From Rhizophagus irregularis (Eukaryota > Glomeromycota > Glomeromycetes > Glomerales > Glomeraceae): a stretch of 64,000 nt of DNA. How positions within the stretch are numbered: the first letter of the stretch is position 1; each line of letters starts with the position of its first letter. The stretch covers positions 2,854,501 through 2,918,500 of the forward strand of contig NC_089456.1 of NCBI RefSeq assembly GCF_026210795.1, in the 5' to 3' direction. Shown one piece after another: positions 12,919-25,850 of this stretch. The position numbers and the translations under genes are program-made. The notes under the pieces were generated by a model. It was not told the origin of the DNA. It made no database searches and saw nothing but the letters and a program-made list of their open reading frames with translations.

Positions 12919-15900
12919 TCCATTAATAACAAGTATGTTACACGCATGCTTTATGATTAAATATTAATTAGTTAAGGCGTTAGATGAACTAAGAATTAAA
13001 AAATTTAAAAAAAACTTTATTTACCAAATTTCCATGAATTATTTCTTCGGAGTGTAACCACATTAATCCTTGGGTAATACCAAGCGCCATTTGTAATTTA
13101 TCACACCACAGTAATGTACCGAATTTGCTTTTTAAATAATCCCTTAAATTTTTTCCGTTAGCATACTTAGCATATTCCAATACCGAAAAATAATTGCCAT
13201 TTGAATCTATTATGTTTAAAAACAAATAATTAATGGGTAATTATCAGATATTATAAACGCAGAAAAATTCTATTATAAGTTTAAAGCATGCACCTCTCGT
13301 TAATCCGAAAAAACGATTGATGTTCGGATAATTTTTATGAAAAGTTTTTAACTGTATTAAAAATTTTTTTTTTAATATTTAGTAATTTCGCTAAAAAAAA
13401 AAAATAAATAAAATAAAATAAAGCAAAAAATTCTTAATACCTTTGCAATGAATTCTTTAAAGTCATTTTCACTAATCTGTGAATTACTCAAATTTTTTAA
13501 TACGACGAGAATTTTTTTATTTTTCCAATTGGCTTTTTTTAAGGTTTCATAAGTTCTTCTGCTGTCAAATTTTTCAATATTGCTAAATTCATTATAATTA
13601 AAGTAACTAATATCTTCTTCTTCAATCCATTCTTTCAAATATCTCTTTATGCACACATTGCTATTATGACCTAAATTCTTAGTTATATCTAATTGATATT
13701 AATAATAAGTTATTACTAAAATAAAACAATTCTAGTAATAATCAATATATAAAATTAACAAATTTACTTACTTGACGAGATTTTTTCTTTAAAACTGCGT
13801 TCCGCTTCTTCAAAGTAGCTCAAATTTAATGTCGGAATTTCTAACTTTAAAATATGTTCTTCTTTACCAATACTTCCTGCCGTGGAAGCCTCACTATGTA
13901 ACCACGCTTTTAATTCGTAATATTTTTCCTGAAATATTTTATCCAAGTGCCCTAGCAGTATAGATCTTGACTGACTTCTTTTTTTCTTATTAATTTCATT
14001 TGTTTTTTCATCATCTTCATCAACGACAGAAATATTTATCGGGGGATTATCCACATAAACAATACTTCTACATATTTTAGCAACTATTTTACTTTTCTTA
14101 TGCAAAGATCTGATTTCCTTATACAAATCCTCTTTGTCTTTATTGCATTCATCTTCATTTTTAAAGTTACTAAATTTAGTCCTCACAATAGTAATATTCT
14201 CATAAATACCACTGTCAAAGATAGCTTTCACTTCTTCTGCCGTGAACTTTCCATCAATAACAAATAAAAATTGGCACATCCCATCATAAAGTTTTACTAT
14301 ATTTTTAGTTAGCTTAGTGACCCCAGTATCATTCACAAGATATTTCGTTCCTTTTTTCTCAAGTACTTTGGCTAATGTAGATTTACCACTATTAGTGCGA
14401 CCAACTATTATTAATTTTCCAATTGTTTCAATTGTTTCTCGAGATGAAAACCCTTCAACTAAATATAATTAATTTTTAGTATAGAATTATAGATTCATTT
14501 TGATATTAATCGAAATTAATAATTATACCAACCTATCTTTGGTGATGGTAAATCTACTTGTGCCGGCTTTGAATAGCTTTCCGCTTCTTCAAAGTAATAT
14601 ACTAACGACGGTATTTCGGAATTTAAGTTGCGTTCCACTTCTTGGGCAATATTTCTTACGGAAGTCTTATCATGTAATTTATCCCACATTTTTAATTTGT
14701 AGTATTTTTTCCGGCATATTTTATCCAAGTGATCTAGTAGTATTTCTCTTGACTGATTTCTTCTTCTTTTATTAATTCTAATCGTTTCTTTATCATCATC
14801 ATCACGAACAGAAATTTCTACCGGAGGATTATCTACGTAGACGATACTTTTACATAATTTAGCAATTGATTCGTTTTCATCACATAAGTTTTCTTTATCT
14901 TTTGTGCATTCATCTTTATTTTTAAAGTTACTAAACTTAGTTCTCACGATTGTGATATATTTATCAATACCACTTTCAAAGATGAAATCTTTAAGCAAGT
15001 TAAACGTACTTGCTTTTTCTGCCGAAAATTTTCCGTCTATCACAAATAAAACTTGACTTATCCCTTCCGGTAACAAATAGAACACTTCTGCTATTTTTTC
15101 ACATATAACTTGCTTTTTAGTCAAATTAATGTCTCCGATTCCAATGGTATCAACTATACGATATTCCGTTTCGTTACGTTTAAAAACTCGTTTCTGGAAA
15201 TTTTTAGTTTTCCTAATTTGCTTGTTTCCCTCTAGATGACCAGTATCATTTAGTACATTGGTTAATGTGGATTTACCACTTCCAGAATAACCAACCACTA
15301 ACAAATTTCTAATTTTTTTTTCTTCCAGTTCATCAGGTATAGGAGTTGCTAATTATTATAATAGATCATTAAATAAGAACATCATTTTAATATTAATTAT
15401 ATAAAATTAATAAAATTGAATATACTAACTCATCTCTTTTCCTTTTTTCTCTAGAAAAGGGATTAGATCAATTACTAATTGAGAATCTAATAAATAATAA
15501 GAAAAGTTTTTAATTAAATTATTAATTTTAAATAAATAACAATAAATATAAAAAAAATGCATACATTTAATTACGTTATTATATTCATAGTATTTATTTT
15601 GACATACAAACTCCAAGTGGCTTAATAGTAGTGTTCTTGATCTTTCTCTCGTTTTTCTATTATAATTAATTCTTTCTTGATCATCATTATCATTAACGAT
15701 GATATTCGTCGGAGGGTTGTCAACATGTATGATACTACATGATTCAACCATTTTAGCAATAGTTTTGCTTTCTTCACACATTTGTTTTTTATCTTCCTCG
15801 CATTTATTTTTATTTTTAAAGTTACAAAATTTAGTTCTCACAATGGTAGTATATCCAATAATCCCGCTTTCTAAAATTGTTTTTTCAAAAAACTCGAACG

Positions 15901-17436
15901 CTTCTATTTCTTTTTCCTTGAATCTTCCGTCAACTACAAGTAAAACTTGACTTATCCCTTCCGGTATTAATTGTAATATTTCCGTTTTGTTACACAAAAT
16001 TTTTTTAATTGAACTAAATCCGATATCAATCAAACGATACGTTGTCCCGTTCCACTTAAAAATGTTTTTCTGGAAATTTCTAATATTCCTTGCCGAACAT
16101 TCACTTTCCTCAAATTCATCAGTAGCACATAATACATTAGATAATGTGGATTTACCACTACTAGCATATCCAACTATTAACAAATTCCTAAACCCTTCAT
16201 TTCCTGCTGCTTCAATAGTATTATCAGAAGATCTAGGTATCATTAGTTTTGATTGATTACTATCGATTCCATTAAAACTTGATTGTGAATCAGATTCTGA
16301 TTCTAAAAGTATCGATGGTAGATCAGGGAAATAATCACTCTTTAATTTAATTAAAATATCATACACTTCTTCAATATCTGGTCTTAAATTCGGATCATTC
16401 TCCCAACATTTTTGGTAAAGTTGTTGATATTTCAAAGGTGTACCTTCAATTGGGGTTTCTCTAAGATTATTATGATAAATATGAGTACATAATAACGGTC
16501 GAGGGATTCCATGAAAAGGAGAACGTCCGCTTGAAATTTCCCATAATAAAACACCTAAACCATAAATATCGGACTTTTTAGTTTTTTTATGATTGATAAA
16601 CACAAAGCGTTGTGGTTCCATATATTCAATCATTCCTATTCCATCGGCTGTTGAATTTGTTGAATTTGTTGAATTAGCTTCTGATAATTGCTTAGATGCT
16701 CCGAAGTCAGCGATCATTAGTCTATTATTATTAACTAATATGTTTTTCGCATGCTAGAAAAAAATAAAATAAAAATAAATTTAAATCAATTGAATTAATA
16801 GAAAATATATGAACCAGTAACTCAAATCATCATATTACCAAGTCTCTATGAATTATGTGTTTGAAATGTAAACATTTCAATCCACATACAATATCCGAGG
16901 CCATCTGAATCTTATCACTCCATTCAAGATCATTAAAATGAATTGCTAAATATTCTCTTAAATTTCCTTGATTAGCAAAATCTAATACCATTGCATACTT
17001 TTCTGATAAAGGTTCTAATATAAAATAAAATTAGTAAATGAAAGACTAATTCATAAAAAATTTACATGAAATATATGAACCTTTTGAAATTCCAAAAAAA
17101 GTAATTATGTTTGGATGAAAGCTAACTTTCTTCAAATTCTTTAGCTAAAACGTAAATTATTTAATAATTATTAAATATGTTAATCAGTTAATGAATATAA
17201 TGATATAATAATATTACCTCTTTAACAAACTCGTTCATACTATTTTCATCAACCGAAGAATTATCTAGAAGAGACTTTAATGCTATTTTAATTCCACAAC
17301 TTTTCCAATCAGCGCTTTCTACAAGTCCAAATCCTCCTCTTCCAACTTTTTTCACATTATTGAACTCTCTATATTCAATATAATCTATGTCTCCATTTTT
17401 TATTTTCTTATCAATCCAATCATTAAATGACGTCAT
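10291..17436 (-). CDS. Gene B: kinase - three AIG1-like GTPases - pseudokinase - MACPF-like module
   Basis: Complete multi-exon paralogue of gene A. Exons seen: 17218-17436 (MTSFNDW start, GRGGFG loop), 17081-17144 (HPNI), 16839-17014 (IIHRDL), from 16753 (HAKN, ADFG, WEISSGRSPF) running without an intron into GTPase 1, a short exon to about 15426, GTPase 2 (about 14530-15345), GTPase 3 (about 13772-14450), a degenerate kinase (13440-13675, about 13290-13350, 13025-13213), and the large last exon 10291-12950 (875 codons from the first Met). The first kinase keeps HRDL and DFG and looks active. The second has HGNL and TDLNL, so catalysis is unlikely. The last exon adds about 750 residues of MACPF-like module. 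No frameshift or premature stop was found, so this is probably a working gene. Confidence 0.8.
13764..14450 (-). other. Gene B GTPase domain 3
   Basis: The P-loop GRTNSGKST lies at about 14370-14400, upstream of the first in-frame Met (14336), so the domain is longer than the Met-initiated frame suggests. A one-base difference or a small indel near 14350 (the KKGTKYLV region) may separate the P-loop frame from the rest. The G3 position reads VNDTGVTK, as degraded as in the paralogue. The VDNPPINISVVDEDD block is retained. Confidence 0.55.
14516..15304 (-). other. Gene B GTPase domain 2
   Basis: P-loop GYSGSGKST, G3 motif DTIGIGD, ISQVLFVIDGKF, KYITIVRTKF and the VDNPPVEISVRDDDD block. This is the best-conserved GTPase of gene B and matches domain 2 of gene A along its length. 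The open frame ends in an intron at about 14460-14530. Confidence 0.7.
15425..16717 (-). other. Gene B fused kinase C-lobe and GTPase 1
   Basis: One open frame joins the active kinase C-lobe (IADFGASKQ, YGLGVLLWEISSGRSPF, NDPNLRP) to a GTPase P-loop (GYASSGKST) through a Ser/Asn-rich linker of about 40 residues. This proves that the kinase and GTPase units belong to one polypeptide. In gene A the same joint carries an intron. The tail of this open frame (below about 15560) is intronic: a GTATGC donor follows NNVIK and an acceptor precedes a SQLVIDLIPFLEKK exon. Confidence 0.75.
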
Positions 17437-19540
17437 AATTAAGAAGAAAAAAATTTTTTTTTTATAAATTGATTTTTGAATTATGTTATTGAGCCTAGGG
17501 TTTTTATATTTAATAACTAACCACGAGGATGTAACCGCAAATCATTATCAAAATCTGAAACATGCAGTTACACATGAAACGGTTATGATGATAATGATTA
17601 CAAATCTATATTTCTTAAAAAATAAATTTTGAATAGCTAAAAAATGATTTTATAAATGCGATTATTAAATAATAAACCACGATAACGCAATAAAAGAATA
17701 TTATACCTCATATCTCGTTCCATGCCAAGAAAATAATTTAAAATGTCAATTTTTAATTATACGGTGAAATAATAATTTTAAACATCAGGAACGTGTATTT
17801 TAAACGATCAATTTTTATAATAGAAATTTGATATCTTTTTTTATAGAAGATGAAAACAATTGATCTTATTATAGATCTGAACCGACCGGCTCATGGTCAG
17901 TTGTATAGACTATACTAATTTCCCATTGGATCCGATATGAAATGACGGCAGAAGTCACAGGTCCGGATGATTACAAAATGATTACAAATCAGATGTTGAT
18001 CGGAATGATCGGTTCACCAGTCAGAATCAATGAAACTAGGTGCAAAAATTAATATAACCCAGTTATATACACTTTTAGTGAATTTCGGTTCGATTTCGAG
18101 TTAACCATTTTAACTGAACTGAATTTGATTATTTATTGCTTTATATTGTATAATCAAATAATACTAGATATTAATTTATCATTTACACTCAAAAACTGAA
18201 CATTTACAGTACATATAAGTTTAATAGACATATTTACAATTAAAGTAAGCTATAAAAAAAAATTTTTTGCGTTTTTGTTCATTTACAAAAATAGTTAAGT
18301 GTTGTGGATGAACTGGTCCGGTTCTGTCGGTTCGATCGGTTCGGTTCGAGATGCTTTACAATTTATCATTATTGTTTTAATTTTTATATTTTCGTAGATA
18401 ATCTATCCGAATTACCTACCTAATAAAGATATTCCGCGATTTTCCGGAATTTTCCGAAATTTGGTTTTGTTTGTATTGCAAACCTAATTTGAAATTTTTT
18501 TTTGGTTTTTACAATGATTACAAAGATTTACACAGCAGATACGCCAAGACGCCTACAGTACTCACATGTCGCAATCATTTTGTGTAAACTTTGCTATTAA
18601 TATAATGTCAGATGATTTTAATTGAGCACGTGCTTTATTGGCTGTGCGGCCATTGTTTTATGCGACATACCAATTTTAATTTTAAAGTGAGGTGTTGGAT
18701 TTAAGTTTTCCGGGGTATAATAGAATTTTATTTTTATCTTAAATTATCACTATTTTCAGAATTGTGCTACCCATACAAATTACTTTTACTGGACAAAAAA
18801 ACCGGACAATTTGTCCTGTAATTATAATCACCCAGTAATCACAACGTACGCAAAATTCAATAAAAAATATATATTTTTGCCATTATCTTAAAATTTCCAA
18901 TTAAATACCCGTATCTGTTAATAATAAACGTACGATAATTAAATAAATTAAATCAAGATGATAGTTTATCAAGATTCGTAAATAATTTCATGTGATGATA
19001 AATTATTATTAAAAAATAAAGATCAATTAAAATTGAGGATGAGAAAATATTTATTAAAAGAAATATTTATAATTAATGTTTGGAATAATTATTTAATATA
19101 TGTAAAGAAACGAATTTATTGGAAAATCGTAGATATTAGAGCATTTAAATCGGAAGATTTTTTTGGGTCGAAAAAAATTGATAAACACAGAAAATGACAA
19201 TTGAGATCAATTCAAACGAAGAGTTGATAACGCAAGAGGAAATTATTAAAGATGGAAAAAGTTAATTAATAATTGTACATAAGTTAGTAAAACATAATTG
19301 AATTAAGTAAAGATAAGTAAAATAGCTACGGAATTTATTGAAGCTACAAAATCCGAAAATATAACTTAAGTTAATTACTGACTGAAGATTATGGACTACT
19401 ATATTCATTCCAACTGTGGAACTAATGGGAGGAAGATTTGGCCGTTCCAAATTAATTATTAATAATTTAACTTCTCCCCTCTATTTTGAAAATTTCAAAG
19501 GTAAGTTACCGAAAATTTCCGAATTTTGAATAAGTATGTT
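17437..19540. other. Spacer upstream of gene B
   Basis: The promoter side of gene B. AT-rich and without a credible open frame. The stretch 17880-18360 is rich in GGTTC/GAACC and CGGTT words (for example GGTTCGGTTCGAG near 18340), as at 7680-7850, and may be an old dispersed repeat. Confidence 0.35.
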
Positions 19541-19559
19541 TAATTATCTTCCCCCAAAT

Positions 19560-19880
19560 TAAGGATGACTATCGAAACTGAAATTTAATAGAATTCAACT
19601 TTTAACTTGCGATTTACGTAAAGAACTTTTCATAACTGTAGGAAAAAATTTTTTTACAAGAATATTAAATTGTGAAGGTTATTTAAATCATCCTGGAAAT
19701 TATCGAAAGTTTAAATTATTAAGAAGCGATAACGTTTTGCAAATTCCTCAACATACGAATAGAAGACCGAGTATTATTTATTATTCATGAATTTCGACCA
19801 CGTACATATATTTTGGATATTGTATTAGTGGATGTACAGTTGGTTATAATACATATTTAATTTCACCTCAGGTAATTATG
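19560..19880 (+). pseudogene. Coding-like remnant, unidentified
   Basis: The forward frame over about 19600-19790 reads like protein (..NCEGYLNHPGNYRKF.., QIPQHTNRRP), then meets a stop. A second coding-like stretch ends at LISPQ, followed by a GTAATT donor-like site at 19873. No start, no clear family. It looks like a broken multi-exon gene. Confidence 0.3.
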
Positions 19881-20954
19881 TTCTATATTAAGCAGTTAGA
19901 GAATTACAATTGTCACCCAATATCCAATCAGACCATGAACTTAAAATAGATATATTTTTTATTGTTCAATAATAATCGATACTTCAATTTTTAATTTACT
20001 CAACTTTACATTTTGCGCATTTATCATTTTAAATCCAAATGCTTGTAAATAGCTTTGAAGTTTGATCTGAAAAATAGAACCGCTTCATCTAACGATTTAA
20101 ATCCATAATTTATAAGTTTATACCCATATATATTAGTATTTATTTTATTATTTAATCATTGACATTTGTCCGTTTTACCATAGTTATATTAAATTATATT
20201 CTGATATATTTAATTAGAGATTAGATGTGTAAATTATTAAAAGAAACGATATTTCGGCTATTCCGCTGAATATTATAAAAATATCGATTAAAGGCTTATT
20301 ATCCATAGAATTGAATTATGAAATCTTCATTCCCATTTCTAGAAACAGTACAAAAATTAAGATTTTATTTATGGTTGATGTTATTGTAACTTATGATGAA
20401 AAACTGTGAGTGTCTTCAATTTATTTACGTACCCATGTAGAAAATCATGTGATTAGACGATCTACAATCAACCGCGAAGCAACAATAATATTAAGGCCGA
20501 ATACATATATTGTTATGAAATAAACTAAATATTTCCAAATTCTCTTTAGCAAGAATTACTGTATGTCCAGACTTATGATGAAGAGTATATTTTCTCACTC
20601 TTTGACCCACTAACTTGAATCTAGTAGGTTCTCTTCTGGTTGTGCTAATTTGTCGTTGACTTAATACAAAAATATATTTTTCTTGTGGAATTCGATGATA
20701 AAACAATAAATATTTCGTGAATTAATGCAGATTTATTAAGGATAAACACAGTAATGTCAGAATTAGTACGATAGAACGTATGTAAAACTAATTCAAATAG
20801 CGTGAAATTTTTTAATTAGTCGAAGAAGTAGCGACCTATTATTTTAATTCAATCAATATATAAAGAAGAGCATAAATTAACCCCAGGTTAGTACCTCATT
20901 ATTAATGAACGTTAAATTGCTATTACTTTTTATTTTAATTTTATCTGATTGTTT

Positions 20955-21030
20955 ATAATAGCATCGTTTATGGTTGTCGACTGCGGATATAACACAGACT
21001 TTACGACATTTGAACTAATAAATGAGCACT
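20955..21030 (+). pseudogene. Hsp70 (HSPA12-like) exon fragment
   Basis: About 75 bp resembling the start of exon 6 of the Hsp70 gene at 22951: intron-like end ATAG, then CGTTTATGGTTGTCGACTGC, parallel to ATTCGTTTATGATTGTCGAC. The nucleotide-binding motif DCGGGTVD is degraded to DCGYNTD, and a stop follows within about 20 codons. A relic of a second Hsp70-like gene. Confidence 0.55.
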
Positions 21031-21894
21031 GAAAGTCCGGACTAAGAAATAAAGTAGATCAACGAACGTAAATACCTATTACTTATTGGAATTTTAATGT
21101 TATCAATCAATACTATTTTTATTTGCTGATGCAGCACGTCCGCCTGATCTAATATTAACGAAATATTTTTTTTGAATGTACATTACAGACAAGAAGAATG
21201 AAAACGAAAAATAAATTGGTATTAAAATGGGATTATATTTATGGTCATATTTTTTTAATTTTTTTCTTTAATCATTATTTAATGCCGGCCGGCTATGTAT
21301 AAATTAATTATCATTAACATACAGTATATCTTCTTAAATACAGTAATTATATTGTGATACTCGGTTTAATTCGTGCTATAATATGATAATGGATAAATTA
21401 AGATTGATATTGGCCTATTGTTATAGAAATATTCATATGAATTAAAAATAATGAAATTATAAAGAAATATGATCCATAATAAAAAAAGCCAAAATAGATT
21501 TAAGCTCAGGTTAATTTTCCAATTTTCCTATAAATTGATTTTGCTGCGCTCATCACAATCACGTGTATTACAAATGTTTAAAATTCTATTATTGTAATTA
21601 GTAAAATATAAAATAATATATATATATATATTATTTTTTTAAGTAAAAAATCCTTTTAAAAAAGGTTATTTTAATTAATCACATTTCTTTGTTTCGTTTT
21701 GTCATTTTTACTTTTTTATTGAAACAGTTAATAGTTATTGATTCAAATGTTCATTCATTGTGTGACAATTTTTTTTTGATTTTTCTAAAAAGGAAACAAT
21801 GATGCAACATAACGTTTCACAACGGAATTGTTACAATAAATAAATAGTAAAAATTGCGAAAAAAAAAATTCAAAAATAATTAAAATAAAAAATA

Positions 21895-24420
21895 ATGTCA
21901 GAAGCGAATGATGAAATTCGAGTGGTCGTTGCTATCGGTATGATTTTTTCCTATTAAAAATTCCGTAATTTAATAATAATTCTATTATTCTATTAATAAC
22001 ATCACACATATATATTTATATTTTTGTAAGATTTTGGAACAACCTACTCTGTAAGAACGTAGAGAATCTTATAATTTTATGCATATTTTATATTTTTGTG
22101 AAATATTTCTAATTTACAACATTCCTCACATAAATTTTAGGGGTACGCATACGCTCACAAAGAACAGCCTGATGTAATCATAGTTCAAGATAGTTGGAAA
22201 GAATATGAATCTCGCTTTAAAACTCCAACTGTTGTAAAATATTATGACAATTACAGTGATATTAAATTATGGGGATACCCTGCATTAATCGAAAAACCGA
22301 AGCTTAAAAAAGCTCGTCTCTTTTCTTCTTCCAAATTACCTAAATCTTCATCGGCCCCTATTGAATTATTTAAATTACATTTATTAAAATCAATTAAAGG
22401 AAGCGAAAAACCCACTTTGCCGAGAAAATTAAATTATAAAAATGTTATTAGAGATTTCATGAAAAAATTGGGTGATGATGTCAAAACTTGTTTGAAGAAA
22501 ACTTGGCAAAGTTTGGATCCTGAAAGAAACGTGTTATATATACTTACGGTAAGTATTGAAATCTAAGTTTATTATTTATTATTAATCATAAATAAATTTA
22601 TTTTTTATTTATTCCTAAGGTTCCCGCTGAATTTGATGATGAAGCAATTGCAACATTTCGTGAATGTGTTTTTAATGCTGGTCTGCTGAAAGATGAAGAG
22701 AGCAATAATATCAGATTTATAACAGAACGTATGTAGAATCTTTTTATTAATGCAGTCTTGTATGAGTTTCTTTATGATGATTAAAATGTGTAATATTATA
22801 CTAAATAAAATTTCTTAATTAGCTAAAGCAGCGGCAATCCATTGTTTAAATTTAGTTGTACAAAATTTAACTCCAGGAGGTTAGTAATTATAATTTATGG
22901 AAATAAATCATGATTTTTTTTTTGTTCTAATTTATTTGATCATTATATAGATTCGTTTATGATTGTCGACTGTGGTGGTGGCACCGTAGACTTAACGACA
23001 TGTGAACTTTTAGAAGATGAAAGATTGAGCGAACTAACAGAATGTACAGGGGATTGTTGCGGGTCTAGTCGTATTGATGAAGCATTTCTTGAATTTGTTG
23101 GAGAAAAAGTAGGCAAATCTGCAATTGAATCAGTAAGAAAAAACCATTACGGTCAATTACAATATTTTGTACAAGAATTTTGTAGTCAAGTAAAATTACC
23201 ATTTAGAAATGATGAAGGTATGCAACACGACATTGATTTAGAAGAGTCATTACCAGCAATAATGAATTATGTAAAAGGAGAGGAAAGAGAGAGATTAAAT
23301 GATTCGGAGTGGATAATCGAAATTAATTCCACAGATATTAAAAATATGTTTGATCCCGTTATAAATAAAATATTAAGTTTGATCGGGGAACAATTGGATA
23401 AAAGCGAGAAAAAATGTTCCGCTATATTTTTAGTAGGGGGATTTAGTGAATCTAAATATCTACAATATAGAATCAGAAGAGAATTCTGTAAGATTCCAAA
23501 TATTTCAGTTCCACCTCATCCTACTACATCAGTTGTAAAAGGAGGTAAAAAAGTTTTTTTGTTTTTGATTTATTCACATTTAATTTTTATTTATTTTATT
23601 ATTTTCTTCTGCTTAGGTGTTTTATACGGACTTGAAGAAATTATTAAAGATCGAACATATGGTAAATAATTCAATTTGTATTATAATTATAATTTTCAGG
23701 TACACAATTTTATTTTTATTTTTATTTAGGAATAGAAACTGAAATTGACCCATATATGAGGTATTTATTTGCTACTTGATTATCGAATTATCTACAATAA
23801 TTATACTAATTTTTATTCTGATATAATTAGAAGAAATGATATTCCAATTAGTCCTACCTTATTTATTAGCAGGTATTCATTATTAATTAGCAAAATATGA
23901 ATAGTTTAATTAAATTAATGATGCTTTCCTTAATTTTTTGACAAAATATAATTAATTCAATTGAATATTACTTAAATTTATTTTGATTATTGTACTAGTG
24001 ATGATACTACTGCTTCACATTTCAGGTATTTATATTATTATTTTCATAAATTGTTTATTTAATTAATAAAGTAAGATTAATTACATTGTTTTTTTATATT
24101 ATTAGCTGTAAAGATGATTCCGCTTCGTTAATGAGGTATTTATTATAAATAAAAATATGAAATAATAAATTAATTAACATTACTTTCATTATTTTTATTA
24201 TGTTAATGAAACTATTGTTATTAACCCGACTTCAAGTATCAGGTATATATTTATCATTTCTTATTTGTTTTTTTAGTTAATAAAAATATGTTTAATTATA
24301 AGTTATTTTTTTAAAAATATTATCTCCATTAATAGGCCCGCTTTATTATCACAAAATTCTAAAAAATCACAGGATATACTCTTGAACAAACATAAAATAA
24401 TATTAGGTGATTTTATTTAA
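21895..24420 (+). CDS. HSPA12-like Hsp70 protein with micro-exon linker, 3' end possibly truncated
   Basis: Exons, with all borders read from GT/AG and frame: 21895-21937, 22031-22050 (a 20-bp micro-exon), 22141-22548, 22620-22728, 22823-22879, 22951-23544, 23617-23661, 23730-23760, 23831-23872, 23999-24025, 24106-24135, an exon ending at 24242 whose acceptor is unclear, and 24336-24420. Exons 1-3 assemble the phosphate-1 motif IDFGTTYSGYAYA. Exon 6 carries phosphate-2 (IVDCGGGTVDLTT) and the adenosine motif FLVGGFSESKYLQ. HSPA12-type proteins have the Hsp70 ATPase domain but no standard substrate-binding domain. The last exon (ALLSQNSKKS...LLNKHKIIL) equals the entry to the MACPF-like module of the gene at 37905, then diverges and stops at 24418. 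The gene may be a truncated fusion. Confidence 0.7.
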
Positions 24421-25053
24421 ATAAATGTCTCGTTTCTTGGAAATTATGTAAAAATTCTAATTTTTACAAATTCCTCGAGGTTCGATAAATAAATATCCTC
24501 AAAAATATAATATATAAGAGTTAATAATAGTAGAAAATATTCAAAACAAAATAAATATTTGTAGCTAACTCCCTCAACTAAACCTAAATCCAAAACCTAT
24601 CTTATTTATACTTTTTCAATCTTTAAAAACTAATAAATTTCCTAAAATTTCTCAAACTATTTCTTAAATTATTCTAAAAATTTTAACAATTCTTTTTTTA
24701 TAAATTTTTATACCAAATACTAATTAAATCCATCAAATAAACTAATTATTATTATTCTTTTTTTTAATAATTCTTCCAATTCAGTATACATTTGAAATTT
24801 CTTCATTGCCCACCTATTATCGAAACAACTTTTATTATTTCTTTCTCTTCTTCCTTTGTTACATAAAACTATATTATGTAATACTTTAAGTCTTTAACCA
24901 TTTACAAATATTACACACATAATCTCTTCCCCATTTTTCAACTTAATTTGTTAAAATCTTGATATTTTATATATTTCTCTTTCATCTTATTTTTGTACTT
25001 TATTTCAGATAATTTTTCATAAACATATCTTTCTACATTTTTCATATCCACTT
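24421..25053. other. AT-rich spacer
   Basis: No open frame or repeat with clear borders. Directly after the Hsp70 gene stop the sequence no longer matches the homologous gene at 38 kb. Confidence 0.35.
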
Positions 25054-25310
25054 TCTTCAAAAAATCTTTTATTTTTATTTTTATTTAACAGTAATAGTTA
25101 GTGAATACAAAAATTTATAAACAAATCAAAAATGTAAAAGTAAATAAAAAATCAAACTAAACTACCAGAAGAATCTACTTCAATGGTGGGGCAGTTAAAA
25201 ATGAAACTATTAAAAGCATAACCAACTACACCTAAAAACCATTTCTTTAACTAACTCACTACCTCCCATATACTAGCCAAAACTTGGTAAGTTGAAGCCC
25301 ACTCTGCAGA
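25054..25310. repeat. Direct repeat copy 1 (~250 bp)
   Basis: Starts TTCTTCAAAAAATCTTTT and a TTTTTATTTTTATTTAACAG run, and contains AGAAGAATCTACTT, GTGGGGCAGTTAAAAATGAA and AACCATTTCTTTAA. It ends GGTAAGTTGAAGCCCACTCT. Copy 2 at 25577-25835 is the same sequence with about 10-15% differences. No coding capacity; family unknown. Confidence 0.6.
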
Positions 25311-25576
25311 AGAAAGTAAAATTGGCCCAATAAAATTATATGAATCAAACAACTGAAATCTGCATTGGCGCTACGAAGTAAGATTAGTATAAAATTCTAT
25401 AATATTTTTTCCAAAATAAATGTAATTTCTAATACTATCTAGAGCATCATAATGAATACTATTATTATTATTACTACAATTATTACTAGGTAACGAATGA
25501 ATACTTTTGAACTCTAACTTTTTCTTTTTAGTTATCTCCAAAGAACATTCAAGTACTCCTTCAAATGTGAACATCT

Positions 25577-25850
25577 CTTCTTCAAAAAATCTTTATTTTT
25601 ATTTTTATTTAACAGTAATAGTTAGCAAATACAAAATTTTATAAACAAATCAAAAAATGAAAAAGTAAAATAAAAATTGAACTAAACTATCAGAAGAATC
25701 TACTTTGACAGTGGGGCAATTAAAAATGAAACTATTAAAGATATAACCAACTATGCCTAAAAACCATTTCTTTAATTAACCCACTACCTCCTATACACTA
25801 GCTGAAGCATGGTAAGTTGAAGCCCACCCTGCATTCTTCAAAAAATCTTT
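25577..25850. repeat. Direct repeat copy 2 (~250 bp)
   Basis: Same orientation as copy 1 and same landmarks: TTCTTCAAAAAATCTTT, TTTAACAGTAATAGTTAG, GTGGGGCAATTAAAAATG, GGTAAGTTGAAGCCCACCCT. It is again followed by TTCTTCAAAAAATCTTT (25844-25860), so the unit border word occurs three times. This fits a partial tandem array or insertion next to a related copy. Confidence 0.6.
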
